From Ananas comosus (lineage: Eukaryota > Streptophyta > Magnoliopsida > Poales > Bromeliaceae), in assembly GCF_001540865.1 (NCBI RefSeq), contig NC_033627.1, positions 6,936,677 to 7,000,676 of the forward strand: a DNA stretch of 64,000 nt, given 5' to 3'. Each line of letters starts with the position of its first letter. The stretch's first letter is position 1. Made by a program: the position numbers and the translations under genes. Under the pieces are notes generated by a model, which was given only the letters and a program-made list of their open reading frames with translations, did not search any database and was not told the DNA's origin. Positions 11,607-24,606 of the stretch are shown here, piece after piece.

Positions 11607-13040
11607 CATAGTGCTATGTCCGTACGCACGCCATGCGGGCAAGCAGCATGCGTGCAGTGTTTACATGCGACGTGGCTAGGATGCGGCTATGTCATGTGGT
11701 TGCATCGTGAATCGCAATTTAAATTAGTTTTAAATTTTAAAATTTAATACATAAGATGTATTAGATCTTTTTAATAATTTTACGAAAATTGCAATTCTTG
11801 AAATAAATAAAGATTTATTTTAAATTAATCCGAAACCCAATTAATTAGAATTCGAATTAGAGAATTTGTTTTTATATGCATGTGATGTATATGAGGTGAT
11901 GATCATGGATAGCGACCTTGTGATGTGCATGTATCATGTGATGATGTGAATTTTTGTAATTTAATAAGGATCCAGTATTAGATTATATTTTTTTTGGTTC
12001 CTGCGCGTGCCAGTTAAATTATGTAATTTGGAGACCTGCGTGTCTCATTAATTTTATGCGTGTTGTTAAAGTTATTGTTATAAAATAATAAACGAAAAAA
12101 GGTAGTTAGGTTCCAGAGGGATTCATTGCATTTCAAGAGTTGATGCGATGGGATCAAGTTTTGGACCAGATGCTGAATCAAGGCGAGAAGACAAGAGTGA
12201 TCAACTCAATCTCCGATCCGAGACGCGAATAAGAAAGGTTTTCTGTGTGCTAATCCCTTATGACAACAACGATCCAGTCTGTGGCTCAGGCACCGAATCA
12301 AGATAAAAATCCATTTCATCACCGGTAGTATTTTATCATATGCGATGTATGTATGCATGTGTGTATGTGCGTTTGCAATGAGATGTAAATTTAATAATAA
12401 ATTTAAAACTGATGAGACAACTAAATCGTCCCTAATAAAATTAAGTTAATCGGTGTTATGAACCCTTAGGCCTTCCACCGTTGATAGGGGTGTAGGCGTC
12501 TCTTTAGTTTGATTAATGCACCGGATACGGGCGTCAGTTGCATTAAGAGCCGCAACCATTCTAATTTGGCATGAGATGCGTGCTGGTGAAGAAATGGATT
12601 AGATCCAAGAAATTTGCCAGGATGAGGGATTCAATGACATTCTTATTTGCACGATGAACTGTGGGTCTAACTTAACCACGAAGATAAAGCAAGATTCTGT
12701 CAGGATGAGGCCTATATTCTTATTGGAGGCCAAGATGTAGATTGCAATTTGCCTTGAACAGCATTGAACAGAAGTTGTTCAGTTAATTTGTTTGCTCATT
12801 GCAAAGAATCTGTCAGGATGAGGTGAGGTGATGTGTAGAACAGATGGGACCGCAATACCCACTAGAAACTTATAAACAAAGTTTACTTGTTTGCTCCGCT
12901 CGGGGGAAGTGTGGAGATTCGTCAAATTAGTGAAGGCACCTTTAGATTTAAAGACCAATCAAATGGATCTAAGATATAAGTACATAATAATTAGAATCTA
13001 TAACCTTCTACAGAAAATGGTCATCTAAGCCCACTTGCCA
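11607..13040 (+). other. Non-coding leader-like stretch before copia gag relic
   Basis: No open frame of note. The segment TCAGGATGAGG, or CCAGGATGAGG, recurs near 12,617, 12,698 and 12,809. It sits directly upstream of a plus-strand copia gag relic, so it could be that element's LTR and leader, but I found no convincing primer-binding site or LTR boundary. Confidence 0.35.
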
Positions 13041-14145
13041 AAATACTTTGATATTAATGCTTTAACTGACTCGAATTCACCGATTGGCTGAGAAAAATTG
13101 AGAATGTTCTCAATTTTGAGAAATTAGCCTATGTGTGGACACGAGCCTCCAGCGTGTGCCCGAAAATTCGACGGCTCAACAAGCAGCTGCAAAAATAAAT
13201 GGACTTGATGACGCATATGAGGTGAAAATGTTACATTGCTTGGTCTTATGGAGCCAATGAGTTGCAACGCAGCATGAGCACGATGGAGAGCTGTGCCTGA
13301 TATTTCTACTTCATCTCAAGGAGTTGTATGATGAAAGAAAGTCGAAACAGCCTCGCTCGAGGTGTCGAAGCGGACTGTATGCAGGGCTAAGATCGTCGAG
13401 ATTCATTGTCATTGAAACTACTAATCTTAGCGGTTTGTTCTACCTTCAATGGGTCATGACTGCTTAGATGCACCTCGATTTTATGTAATTCAATGCAGGG
13501 CTAAAACAAAGTAGAAGACTTAAGGATGCGAGAGCTTAACCCTTACGCGTTGGAAACGAAGCAAGCAGTTTGCTGCTGTTGCTGGGGACTTATCCTTTAT
13601 GTCTACCGACGGAGTAAGTTTTAGAACTGAGATTTGTCTTAAGTTCCGTTAGTGCGACTTAGAAACCTTAATTTCTATTTTCACGCTTAGGTATTGGACG
13701 GTTATAAGTTTATTTTTGAATCAAACGTCTTATTCAATTTATTTGAGAAATAATTTGATCGGTTATGTTCTTTAATGACAATCTCTATCACTTCGCATAT
13801 GCGATGTTAGTGTTAATACAGTTGATAATGGCATGAATAAGAATATCATTGGTTTCAAAAGACAAGAGGAGGTAATATAAGAACGTACTTGTGGCATCTT
13901 AGACCTTGGTACATTGGAGAGGATAGGATTAACATTGAGCTAGAATGGCCTTAGGTCCTTACCTTTTGAAACCATACCCAGCTTGTGACATGTTCTTCAA
14001 CGGAAAAATAACTAAGTCTTCTTTTTGTTGGAAAAGAGACGAGAAAGCTACTGAAGTACTCGCCCTAATACAATACTGATGTATGTGGACATTCAGATGT
14101 AGTCTGGCTTGGGGTGGCTTATCTCTACTTCATTATCTTTATTGA
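13041..14145 (+). pseudogene. Ty1/copia gag-to-integrase relic
   Basis: Reading across frames, 13,060-13,350 encodes copia gag (TDWLRKIENVLNFEKLAYV, then ELQR and HLKELYDE-like pieces). About 13,850-14,145 encodes the gag-pre-integrase and integrase start (TYLWH, HIGEDRIN, then IHTDVCG and FIIFIDV). The intervening nucleocapsid and protease region is eroded. Many frameshifts are present. It ends at 14,145, where gypsy element A's LTR begins; ATTGA at 14,141-14,145 is one half of a possible target duplication. The indel load may partly be sequencing error. Confidence 0.65.
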
Positions 14146-16689
14146 TGTCACGCCAGGGACTTCAGCGGAAGCTGACCCGGTGAAACCATGACCGCCCAGA
14201 CCCGGCCCATACGTACTAAAACATATCAAGGCGTCTACAAAAAATTAATCGATAGATAAAACAATTAATACAAAGAAATCTAGTGATATCAGAGCATTGG
14301 TAATAACTAGCTTCTTAACAAGGAAGGACCATTAAAGCAGAAAAGTCCCTAGATAAAAACATAAGTAAGTACAATAGGATCCATAACAAGTGCTAAAAGG
14401 AGTACAGGTGGTCTCTCTGCACCATTGATACAACACCTCTTCACAAAATATAAATATGGAGATAACACGCTAGCCCGCAAAGAACTCTCCGCGAGCTAGC
14501 TACCGACACCCTTGCGCGATCCCGTGCCTCCGCCGGGTCTGCCGAAGCTCTGAAAGGACATAGAAACAGGGGTGAGAACTATTAAATAATAGTCCAGTGG
14601 GCAATTACTGACTTCAGTGAAATGGCACCACTAGGCCGAAACTATAGAAAAGGGTCATGTACATTATAACAAAAAGCGATAAATGCGCGTAAGTTAAAAT
14701 AAATAAAATGAGTACCCCAATAATCATGAAACTCTACTTAGACATAATTTACATAAGTTAAAGATGCAAACTACTAGCTATATGCACATGACACACTCAA
14801 CATATTAAAGCATGATTATGCAACTACTGAGGTCACAATCGTAATAGTAAAAAGATGTGCATTGTTTACTATTCTAGTCCAATTCCACTTTAATAGTTAT
14901 AAGAAGTTCACATAGCATGTTCTGTCACAAGTCCCATCATATGAAGACCGCCACCCGATAGGCTGTCTGGCTAGCCAGTGCCTAATGGCCCCGTGTAGGT
15001 CAAATCCCACTCTAGGATGAGCCTCCCCACGGGCAATCCATTCGGCGCCCAATCCGCACGGGCGGCATATTGTCGCGAGCTTATCCGGAGTGCGGCTGTA
15101 GTGAGCGACCCTCACAAGCATTGTGCGATATTGAGCCACAAGATGGCAAGCAAGCAAATGATCCGTCTCAAGTACCAAGTCTCATGATCTAACAACATGG
15201 AATTATCAAGTATCTCAATGGCTATCTCTATTTGTCATCATGTCTCTAACATGGAATATAGCAGATACGTAGCTGTATTCAATATGTCTCTGGTTGCAGT
15301 TTAATGTTTACTAATTGTCAAGCTAGCCCCTTGATGACACTCTTGTTTTTCATATGTCAAGCCCCCCATGGCAAAACTATATTTCAAGGACATGTTTCGC
15401 CAAGTCATGATCCTCATTAGAGATTGTACTTTTCACTTCAAATAGAACGCTTTTCCCGTTATGATTGGTTCTACTCATATAGCTCACTAGTATAGTGAAA
15501 TTTTTATAATACACAAGGCATGCATTTTAAGTGCTCTAAATCCATATAAATTCCTATAGCAAGAAATGAACTTAAAAATATTTTACGACAAGTAGAAAGG
15601 GCATAGCGGGCCATTTCGCCCCAATTTCCACGAACCAAAACCCACGCGATGACAAGAAACTCTGTCGTTTGCTGCCACGACGGGATGTCCCTAGTTCTCC
15701 TAGTACCGCTAGGAGGTATTAGAAACATTGTGCATACGAGAACAACACGAACAATACCTAGCTCAATCATTAAGAATAATCAAGCATTAGTGTGAGGAAA
15801 AAACTCACTTTAGTGCAAATCTCTCTAAAGCTCCAAAGGAGAGTAGCAGCCCTTCCAATCAACAGAATGCGAAGCCTCTAATCCATCAACTAGCTTCCAA
15901 AAGCCCTAGATTCAAAATGCCCAATTTAAGCCCGTAAAACCTCATTCTAGGTTTCACACAAAAGAAGCCAATAAAAATCTAATTTAGAGGAGAGGATGAG
16001 CTACTTAACCTTTAGAAGCTTCAAATAAGGATCAAATCCTCCAAGAGTGGCAGATCTGCCTCACCCAAGCTCCAAGATCAAGCTCCAATGCGTGGAAAGC
16101 TTCCAACAAGCAAAGAAGCAAAAAATGTGAGGGTTTAACTCTACCAAAATTTCAAGCTAAAAAGGGATGAAATCCAAAGAGGATGGTGAGGAAGCGGTGC
16201 CCTCCTTCTCCTCCCTGTGATCTGGAGCTCAAAAGAGGTGCCTAAGGGGGTAGGGGTGCTAAATAGATTTAGAGCACAAACGCCGAAAAAAACCCTGCAG
16301 TTCCGGACTGCACGAAAATGCCTCCTTGTACCCGTACACGGGCTCTTGTACCGGTTACAAGGCCCACGAAAATGCAAACCCGAGGCTCGGGTCGCGGGCT
16401 CTGCGGTCTGTAACGTACAAGCCGATGGCTGTTACCGTACAACCCATCAAACTATGTACCGGTACCAAAGACCAGTCTTGTTCCGTACAGCTCTGCTGCA
16501 GGGCTACCGGAGGACCAAATAATTCCGAATTTGGAATTTTCGCGTGCCTGATCTCAAACCAAAAATCCTCAGCGGTGCGATTGCAGGTCGGAACACTCAT
16601 CAACAAACCTATCCAAACGAACTGTGGAAAGGCTCCCCACACGATCAAACACTCGAATCTTGCGATTTGCAAGATCCAGTGCATTAACA
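14146..16689 (-). repeat. 3' LTR of gypsy element A
   Basis: Minus-strand LTR starting TGTTAATGCACTGG at 16,689, after a purine tract, and ending GGCGTGACA at 14,146 (2,544 bp). It matches the 5' LTR at 21,946-22,872 and 24,998-25,568 along its length, but with frequent 1-nt gains and losses. Its U3 array uses the TACCGGTA-type palindrome: TACCCGTA (16,329) and TACCGGTT (16,349) are 20 bp apart, and TACCGGTA is at 16,457. Confidence 0.8.
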
Positions 16690-16708
16690 TTTCACCCCTC
16701 TAAAAAGG
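16690..16708 (-). other. Polypurine tract of element A
   Basis: CTTTTTAGAGGGGTGAAA on the minus strand lies directly before the 3' LTR start, so it is the expected plus-strand primer site. Confidence 0.65.
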
Positions 16709-19104
16709 ATTCAGTTCCCGCGAGCGAAACTCAAAATGCGATGTATCTCAAGCTCCAGCCTGGAAAAATGAGGGTAGCGCTCCTGCCCAAAGCGCTCTCC
16801 CTCCACGTAGCCTCCGGCGCTCCCCTCCGTGGTTGTCAAAGAACTTCACAATAACGGAATGTCACCGATTTCCAGCAGCTTCTTCACCTCGCGAGCCAAA
16901 ATCTTCACGGGTTTGCTCCTCGAAGCTCAATCCTCGCGCCCAGCTCCACTGGTATAGTCTCCAAAACGTGAGCTGGATTTATAAATGTACCTCCGAAGGA
17001 CCGATACATGAAAGACGTTGTGCACGCCGGATATGGTTCAGGTGGATTAGAGCAAGTCCGATATCCTACCGGACCTACCACGCTCCAAGACTCAATACGG
17101 TCCAATGAAACGGGGCTCAACTTTCCCTCGAATCCGAATCTCTTGATTCCCTTTAGTCGGCGAGACCTTCAAGAAAACATGGTTCCAACTTGGACTCCAA
17201 GTCCGCTGTCCGTCGATCAGCGTAGCACTCCTCTGTCTCTCTGCGCCGTTCAAAAGTCGCTCCGAGCAATTCCAAAACCTTGTCCTCAGCCTTCCTTGAG
17301 AGCCACATCAGTGGCTAAAAGCCAATCTCTCGCCGACTTTAACTCCAATGGAATGCAATATTACCTTCGTCCATAAAGTGCTCGAGGGCGCCATCTTATG
17401 CTTGTTGATTAACTGTTTTATAAGCCAAACTTCGCCATAGGTTAAGATGCTGGCGACAACATCCCTGGAAGTTCTATCACACAAGCCGGACATATCTTCT
17501 AAAGTCTGAATAGTCGCGGCTCTTTTTAGACTGTCATCACTCTGGGGTGAATGCTGTACTAAATCTAATCGAGTTGCTAAGGCTCCTGCAGGACTTCTCA
17601 AAAGTTAACACAAAAGCTCTGCACGGTGTCTCGATCCGAAATCAATCGACTGTAGGCACACTCCATGAAAGTCGCACAATCTCATCAAGTACCTGTCCGA
17701 GCTTCTTCCCCGTCCCCAAGTCGCATGAATAGGTATGAAGTTGCGACCGACTTCGTCAACCTATCCCGATCACCCAAATAAGGCATCGTTCCTGCTTGAG
17801 GCGAGCGCAACGCCCTTGTCACAAATCATTGGTGCATTTTCCTACTTTTCACACTGGAATAGCAAACTCTGAAGCTTCTCGCAGGAACTCGGTGCTCAGC
17901 CATTCCACCTGTTGGCAATGTTCAGACACCTAGACAAAAACTCACGAACATCCTTTTTTCATTCCCAGCCCCAATAGAGCAACTTTAGATCCTTATACAT
18001 CTTTTGGGCCCACCGGCATGATTAGCGATACGGCGCTCTATGCCCGCTTTCGGGAAATCCTCTTTAATCCCGAATCCGCGGGTATACAAATTCCGCCCAC
18101 GGTAAACGCATCAATCCCTGATCATCCAAAGGAACTGTCGCCAGTACAACCAATCACCATTTTTCCTCTATCTTTGCCCCACATCGGAAGCTTGTTTCTT
18201 TAATTCTAGTCCAACAATGTTGGTTGCACCACCAATGTCTCAACCTCTAGGCGTGTCAGGGCACTATCTCCACTCAACCGCTTCATTGCATCGATCAACT
18301 GCCGGTTGCGGTCACAAATGCACGCTAAGATTTTCAGTCGATTTCCTATCTTAGCGCATCGCCACCACGTTAGCCTTGCCGGCGGTGGGTAAAGAATCAG
18401 ACAGTCAATAATCCTTAGTAGCTACACAACCACTGCGCCTGCCTCAAGTTCAACTCCTTCTGAGTAATATAGGTACTTTAAGCTCTGTGATCGGTATTAC
18501 TTCACACGTTTGCCATAAAGATAGTGGCGCCATAGCGTCAGGCGACCTACCGGCCGCCAACTCCAAATCATGGTTGTTTGGTAAGTTCTTCTCATATTCT
18601 TTAGTTTGGCGAGAGCATACGCGATCACTTGCCATCCTGCATCAATACACAGTCCAATCCATTAAGTTGAAGCATCACTATTAAACCCATATTACCCTGC
18701 TCCATCTACTGTAGGGATCAAGATCGGGGCTGTCAATACTCTGCTTCAAACTCTTTGGAAGCTTCGCTCGCACGCCGTCATTCCAAATGAACTTGACTCC
18801 TTTATGTGTGATTCTCGTGAGGATGTAGACGTTTAGCCAAACCTCTACAATATTCTCCGTAGTAACGGCCAATCAAGGAAGCTTTTGTATCTCCGTGACG
18901 TTAGTCCGGTCTTCGGCCCAATCTGATTGCTTCAAATCCTTCTGGATCCACTGCCTATACCTGATCCTGAAATCAAGTATCCAAGGAAAGGCTACCTCTC
19001 GAAGCAAACATTCACATGGGCTTCACTTTGAATTAAAGCTCTTTTCCCGAAAGTACTTGAGTACAATCCTCAGAAATACTCTGTGAATCCGCGATCACTC
19101 GAGA
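16709..19104 (-). pseudogene. Element A RNase H-integrase part, indel-riddled
   Basis: Nucleotide similarity to 2,740-5,000 is visible throughout, for example the RNase H stretch at 18,360-18,620 and the chromodomain tail near 16,710-16,900. No frame stays open for more than about 60-130 codons. The change from a clean frame to dense indels is abrupt near 19,105. Element order on the minus strand (RT, RNase H, integrase, 3' LTR) is preserved. Some or most lesions may be uncorrected long-read error rather than decay. Confidence 0.75.
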
Positions 19105-20580
19105 GTAGACCAAAATATCGTCGATGAACACCATGACGAACCTGTCTAGATAAGGCTTGAAAACACGGTTCATTAGATCCATAAAAGCTGCCGGGGCATT
19201 AGTAAGCCCGAACGGCATAACTGTGAACTTATAATGTCCATACCGTGTCCTGAAAGCCGTCTTTGATATGTCCTCGGGCTTGATCTTCAACTGGTGGTAT
19301 CCCGACTGCAAGTCGATCTTGGAATACACACATGATCCCTGAAGCTGATCAAACAAGTCGTCAATCCTTGGCAACGGATACTTGTTCTTGATCGTGACTT
19401 TGTTAAGTTCACGATAATCCACACAAAGGCGAAGCGATTCGTCCTTCTTCCTGACGAACAAAACTGGTGCTCCCCAAGGCGAAACGCTCGGTCGAATGAA
19501 GCCTTTGTCCAACAAATCCTGCAGCTGTGCCCTCAGCTCCTTTAGCTCTGCCGGTGCCATCCTATAGGGCGCCTTTGAGATTGGGGTAGTCCCAGAGACG
19601 AGATCTACCACAAACTCAATCTCCCTATCAGGAGGCATACCCGGTAGCTCAGTTGGAAACACATCCTGGAACTCTCGCACCACCGGGATATCCTCGATCC
19701 TAGGGGTGTCATCCTCGCCCCTCAGCACCACACTAGCCAAATAGGCTACGCAACCTCTGCTAATTAGCTGCCTAGCACGAGACGAGCTGATCGTCATCGC
19801 AAACAGCGAACTCCGGCATCCACTAAATACCACCTCAGTCTGCCCAGGTTCTCTAAATGTAACCGTGCGATTCTTACAATCAATCGTGGCATAAAACTTG
19901 GTCAACCAATCCATACCCAAGACCACATCAAAATTTCCCAGCTTGCGCAAAGCTAGCAAATCTATAGGCATGATCCAATCTCCTACCCGAATAGGGCAAC
20001 TGGGACCATACTCTCTAATGTCCAAGATGTGGTCGGGTACAACAACATGTCCCGTATGCAACAAAGGAACCAAAGGGATGCCATGCAACTCGGCAAACAA
20101 CCGATCTATAAATGAATGCGATGCACCGGTATCGAATAAAGCACGAACTCTAATGCCATCAAGTAAAATGATACCTGCAACCACATCCTCGGCTGCTGCC
20201 GCCTCCTCGGTCTGAGCGGCGTACATGCGCCCACTCGGGGCCTGTTGAGATCCCTCGCCCTGGCGCTGGACGGGTGGCCACCCAGGCTGGTACTGTGTCG
20301 ATGGAGTCCCCTGGCTAGCGGCTGGTAGAGCCGGTGCCGATGCAGTCGATGGTGCCGGTGAAGATTCCCTCGGGCACTCGGTCCGAAAGTGGCCCTCCTG
20401 GCCACACTGGAAACACCTCCTTCCCTGCTGCGGGCACTGCGGTGGAATGTGGGGGCCACCACAAATCACGCACTGGGGAGATCGGCGTTGGTCAGAACCT
20501 CCTCGGTGAGTCGCCGAGCCACGCCCACGCTGCTGGCTCCTCGAATGCCTCGGCGGCCTCCTAGAGTGCGTCTGGCTCAC
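19105..20580 (-). pseudogene. Element A zinc knuckle, protease and reverse transcriptase
   Basis: An open minus-strand frame of about 490 codons. CCHC knuckle [14 protein letters not shown] is near residue 58, protease [11 protein letters not shown] near residue 170, and reverse transcriptase from PPDREIEF to the catalytic [10 protein letters not shown]. Gag and pol are one frame in this lineage. A 1-nt shift near 20,585 separates this part from gag, and the frame dissolves after YSR at about 19,105. The key residues of protease (DTG) and RT (DD) are intact, so this segment may be younger than its surroundings suggest. Confidence 0.9.
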
Positions 20581-20589
20581 ACCCTCAGC

Positions 20590-21611
20590 CGCAGCCTCTT
20601 GGCCTTCCCTCTGTCCCTAGCCTCACGCTGCTCCTGGACCTCTGTCGCGCCGCTCTCCACGATGAGCGCGCGATCCACCACCTCTCGGTAGGTTTGGAGG
20701 TTAGAGGATTACACAAACCGGAAAAACGACGGTCGCAACCCTCGCTCGAAGATGCGGGCCTTGTCCTCGTCGTCCCGCACGACAAAAGGCACGCAATACA
20801 GAAGCCGAGAAAACTCCCTCTCGTACTCAGCTACGGTCCGGTCGCCTTGGCGCAAGTTGCGCAGATCCTGCTCCATCTTCCGCTTGACGCTGGTCGGGAA
20901 GTAATGGGCCAAAAGAAGCTCCTTGAACCTCGTCCAAGTGATAGTCGCCAAGTCAGTGCTGGGGTGCTCCTGAAAATCCAACCACCAGCTGTAGGCCTCG
21001 CCGTCCAAGTGGTAAGTGGCGAGCCAAACTCGATCCCTCTCCTCCACGAAAGTGTCGCGGAAGAGCTTCTCCATATGCATCAACCACTTCTCCACGATCC
21101 AGTGGTCGACCTTCTCGCCGTCGAAGACTCGGGGACTGCACCTCCTGAACTCATTGAGGCGCTCCATCAGTCTATCTCGCTCCGCCCCCTCAACCAAAGT
21201 AGGGAAAGCTGCTCCAACCGGGGGCCTCTGCACAGGTGGTGCCACCAAAACCTCCTCCTGGGGTACGGCCGCAGGCGCCGCACGCGAAGAACTGGGCGCG
21301 GGGGACGGCGCTCTCGGTGCAACGTCCACAACTGGTGCTGGCGGTGTAGGGGCCTGAGTCTCCCTGGAAGCTGCCGCCTGCTGCAATAGTAGGTCCTCCA
21401 GACGCTTCATCCGCGCCTCCTGTCGGCGCGCCGCCTCGGTCTGCTGTCGGGCCGCCTCCGCCTGCTGAGTGACCAAATCAGTGAGGGCCGCAAGCTGGCC
21501 CCTCAACTCACGGACCTCGCTGGATCCGGAGGTAGCGGAGGTCTCGACCTCCTCGAAGTTTGCCGCATTGTCCGCCCCGGCAGATTGGGAGCGAGTAATC
21601 GGCATTGTCAC
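20590..21611 (-). pseudogene. Element A gag (capsid), premature stop
   Basis: Starts at ATG 21,611, or two codons later (MPITRSQSAG). An N-terminal Glu/Gln/Arg-rich segment is predicted coiled coil, followed by a Pro/Ala linker and a Retrotrans_gag capsid (YSWWLDF, FKELLLAHYFP, LRQGDRTVAEYEREFSRL, FERGLRP). A TAA near 20,707 replaces the Gln codon of relatives; reading on gives NLQTYREVVDRALIVE until the frameshift before the zinc knuckle. The start lies about 320 bp after the PBS, normal for a gypsy leader. It would assemble the particle if intact. Confidence 0.85.
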
Positions 21612-21924
21612 TACAAAACATAAAAGCGGAAGTTAGTAAAACCCATGCTATCGCATCCCCGCTCAAAAAGCAATACCCAAATCATGCGAAAGTAAAGAAA
21701 TGTTCTTCACCACTAACTCCCGATGTTACGTTATCGGCCGCTAACGTAACCCTCCGCGAAGTTAGGAGTTATACACTTCAATTTAACTCCACTTTCTAGA
21801 GTTATTCAAGATACCCAATCTAGATACTTTCGCTTACAAGTCGAATAGACCTCGTCTCTCACGAGCCTATTTCCTATAGTCCAACCGGCCTAAGGTTTAC
21901 TAGATCCCCTAAGACTCAACCCTA

Positions 21925-21937
21925 GGCTCTGATACCA
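21925..21937 (-). other. Primer-binding site, tRNA-iMet
   Basis: TGGTATCAGAGCC on the minus strand, eight bases after the LTR end at 21,946, is complementary to the 3' end of plant initiator-Met tRNA. It sets the orientation of element A. Confidence 0.85.
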
Positions 21938-21945
21938 AATTAATC

Positions 21946-22872
21946 TGTCACGCCCCGGGGCTCAGCGGAAGCCTACCCGGTGCGTGCCCAGACCCACCAT
22001 ACGTCTAAAACATATAAGGCGTCTATAAAAAAATTTCGATAGATAAAATAATAATACAAGAGATCTAGTGATATCAGAGCATTGTATAACTAGTTCTATA
22101 TCAAGAAAAAGACATAAAGCAGAAAGTCCACTAGATAAAAACATAAAGTAAGTACAATAGGGATCCCATAACAAGTGCTAAAAGGAGTACAAGGTGGTCT
22201 CTCTACACATGGTACAACACCTCTCTCACAAAATATAAAATGGGGGAGTAACCACCTAGCGCAAAAGAACTCTCCGCGAGCTAGGTACGCGACACCCTTG
22301 CAGCGATCCCGTGTCTCCGCCGATGCCGAAGGCTCTGAAAAGGAACATAGAAACAGGGGCGTGAGAACTATTAAATAATAGTTTCCAGTGGGCAATTACT
22401 GACTTCAGTGAAATGCACCACTAGGCCCGAAACTATAGAAAAATGGTCAGTGTACATTATAACAAAAGCGATAAATGCGCTGTAAGTAAATAAATAAACA
22501 AGTACCCAATAATCATGAAACCTCTACTTAGCATAATTTACATAAGTAAGATGCAACTACTAGCTATATGCACATGAACACCGAACATATAAAGCATGAT
22601 TATGCAACTACCCAGAGTCCACAATGTAATAGTAAAGATGTCATTGTTTACTATTCTAGTCCAAGTCCACTTTAACAGTTATAGAGTTCACATAGCATGT
22701 TCTGTCACCAAGTCCCAATCATATAAGACCCACCCGAAGGCTGTCTGGCCTGCGCCGTGCCTAATTGCCCCGTGGTAGTCAACATCCCCACTCTAGGGAT
22801 GAGCCTCCCCCACGACAATCCACTTCGGCGCCCAATCCCGCACGGGCGAGCATATGTCGCGATGGCTATCTC
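21946..22872 (-). repeat. 5' LTR of element A, U5-side segment
   Basis: Ends CGGGGCGTGACA at 21,946 next to the PBS. It is interrupted at 22,872 by a copia-derived insertion and resumes at 24,998. ATCTC occurs at 22,868-22,872 and again at 24,993-24,997, a perfect 5-bp target duplication. The hairpin is at 22,365-22,384. Confidence 0.85.
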
Positions 22873-24039
22873 TGAAAGTTTTGAGGAGCCCAAGGATCTA
22901 TCTAGATTGTATATATCTAGATGGGGGGTTGAATAGGTGTTAACGGGCCAAAACCTACAAATTCTCGATGAAAAAAAACAATAAAAATTAAATGCGGAAA
23001 ATAAAAAGCAAACCGAGATTTACGTGGAAAACCCCAACTGGGAAAAACTTCCGGACCTAACACGCGAAAAAATAATTCACTTAAGAGAAAAGATTACCAG
23101 GTGAAATTACCGATCACGGACTTAACTCTCTTAAACCTCCTTGATCTTCGCCGCTACACTCTCGGGTTGTCCACGCCCGTCACTGATCCCGAATCCACGA
23201 AACGCCGCCGTACTTCTAATTCCACGAGAGCTAACAATTACATCCGAATCCTTCGTGCACTGCTCGTGATCCACGAGCTGCCACGATCCGAATCCAAACG
23301 ACCGCCGTCAAATAACGCCGAATTCCAACGACGCCTCTATGAAGAGCATCATGATTATGGTGATCCTTCGCTTAGGAGTAACGTAGAAAACTCAGGGATA
23401 GAACCCAAGCGATAGCTGAGATCAAATCGGACATATAGAGAATGCGAAACAATACTCGATTATGATTAAAGGGCTAATTTGTAGACAAATAGGTTTTAGA
23501 TATATCCAGCTGCTAGGGTTTCTCAAACATGTATTCTTATGATCCTTCTTCTGTTAGAGAAGCCCAATAACTTATTTATAGACTTTAGAATCAATTGGAG
23601 TCGGATTAGAAAGATTTCACGATTTTACACTGTGTACCGGTACACTTTAGGCTGTCACCGGTTACACAATGACGGAACGAAAAACCTGACGAAACAGTGG
23701 AACCGGTTACACCCTTGATGGTCGTACCGGTACACATTTTGTACCGGTACACTTCTGATGCTATACCGGTACACTTTGCAAATTTTCGCCGTTTCGGGTT
23801 TTGCAAAGTTCCAATGCACTTTCTAATCCGTTAGACATTGATAACATGATTCTAATGTCTACAACTAAGTATGAATCACCATAACATGAATTTATACTTT
23901 ACCTGAGCATCGTGATTCATATCGTGAGTTATTTTCCAACTTCTTCGAAATCTTGAATTCTTCGATCTTCGACAACACGCACCGATTCTTCAAGACTCCG
24001 ACTCACTTCACGAAACTTGCCAATACACAAGACTTAACA
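22873..24039 (-). repeat. Copia LTR, minus orientation
   Basis: Starts TGTTAAGTCTTG at 24,039, directly after the purine tract GCCAAAGGGGGAGA, and ends CAAAACTTTCA at 22,873: 1,167 bp, TG...CA. It is the same family as 58,834-60,101. TATA-like TATAAATA lies at 23,573-23,580. Confidence 0.85.
23635..23771 (-). promoter_or_regulatory. Copia U3 array of TACCGGTA palindromes
   Basis: Sites at 23,635, 23,656 (CACCGGTT), 23,701 (AACCGGTT), 23,725, 23,742 and 23,764, with successive spacings of 21, 45, 24, 17 and 22 bp. The array lies 268-404 bp from the LTR start and about 55 bp upstream of a TATA box. It has the same core and similar spacing to the gypsy arrays, in an unrelated element class. Confidence 0.6.
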
Positions 24040-24040
24040 A

Positions 24041-24054
24041 TCTCCCCCTTTGGC
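24041..24054 (-). other. Copia polypurine tract
   Basis: GCCAAAGGGGGAGA on the minus strand directly precedes the LTR start, as in many plant copia elements. Confidence 0.8.
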
Positions 24055-24606
24055 AATTTCGTGACAAAACACACACTAACTCAAAAATTACAAATTACAA
24101 AAAAATGAAGTTCAATTGTCATCACCAAAACATTGAACTCCTTGCGTGTAATCCAAATACAATTTGAAACTCAAACCTACATTAAGAACTCCTAAAACAA
24201 ACTCTATGACTTAGACACAACTAGGAGTCTTGAAGTCTTGATTTCCTGCGGAACAATTCATCCAAAAATGATTAAACTCAAATTCTTATACCTTCTCCCC
24301 CTTTGTTCTTCACATCTCGATCACATCTCCCCCTTTGTTCTTGAACTCATCATCCTCTGCGTAGTTCATTGCCTGTTGTCATCCATGCTCTCCCCCTGTT
24401 CTACGTTCTCCCCCTTTTTGTCAAAAATTGCCAAAAGAAAGCAAATAGAGAGAGAAAATATACTAGAAAGCATAAAAGTAGACTAGTCATAGTTACAGGC
24501 CTAAAGTAAAAGTAAAAACAAGCGACAGAAAGATAAGCAAGCAAGTCTAAAACATCGTCCTAGAAAGCAAGCATAAAAAGTAACAAGACAAAGCCCGAGG
24601 AAGACA

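Noticed and set aside
20694..21389. 231-codon plus-strand frame
   Set aside because: It lies antisense to the GC-rich gag of element A and has no recognisable protein features.
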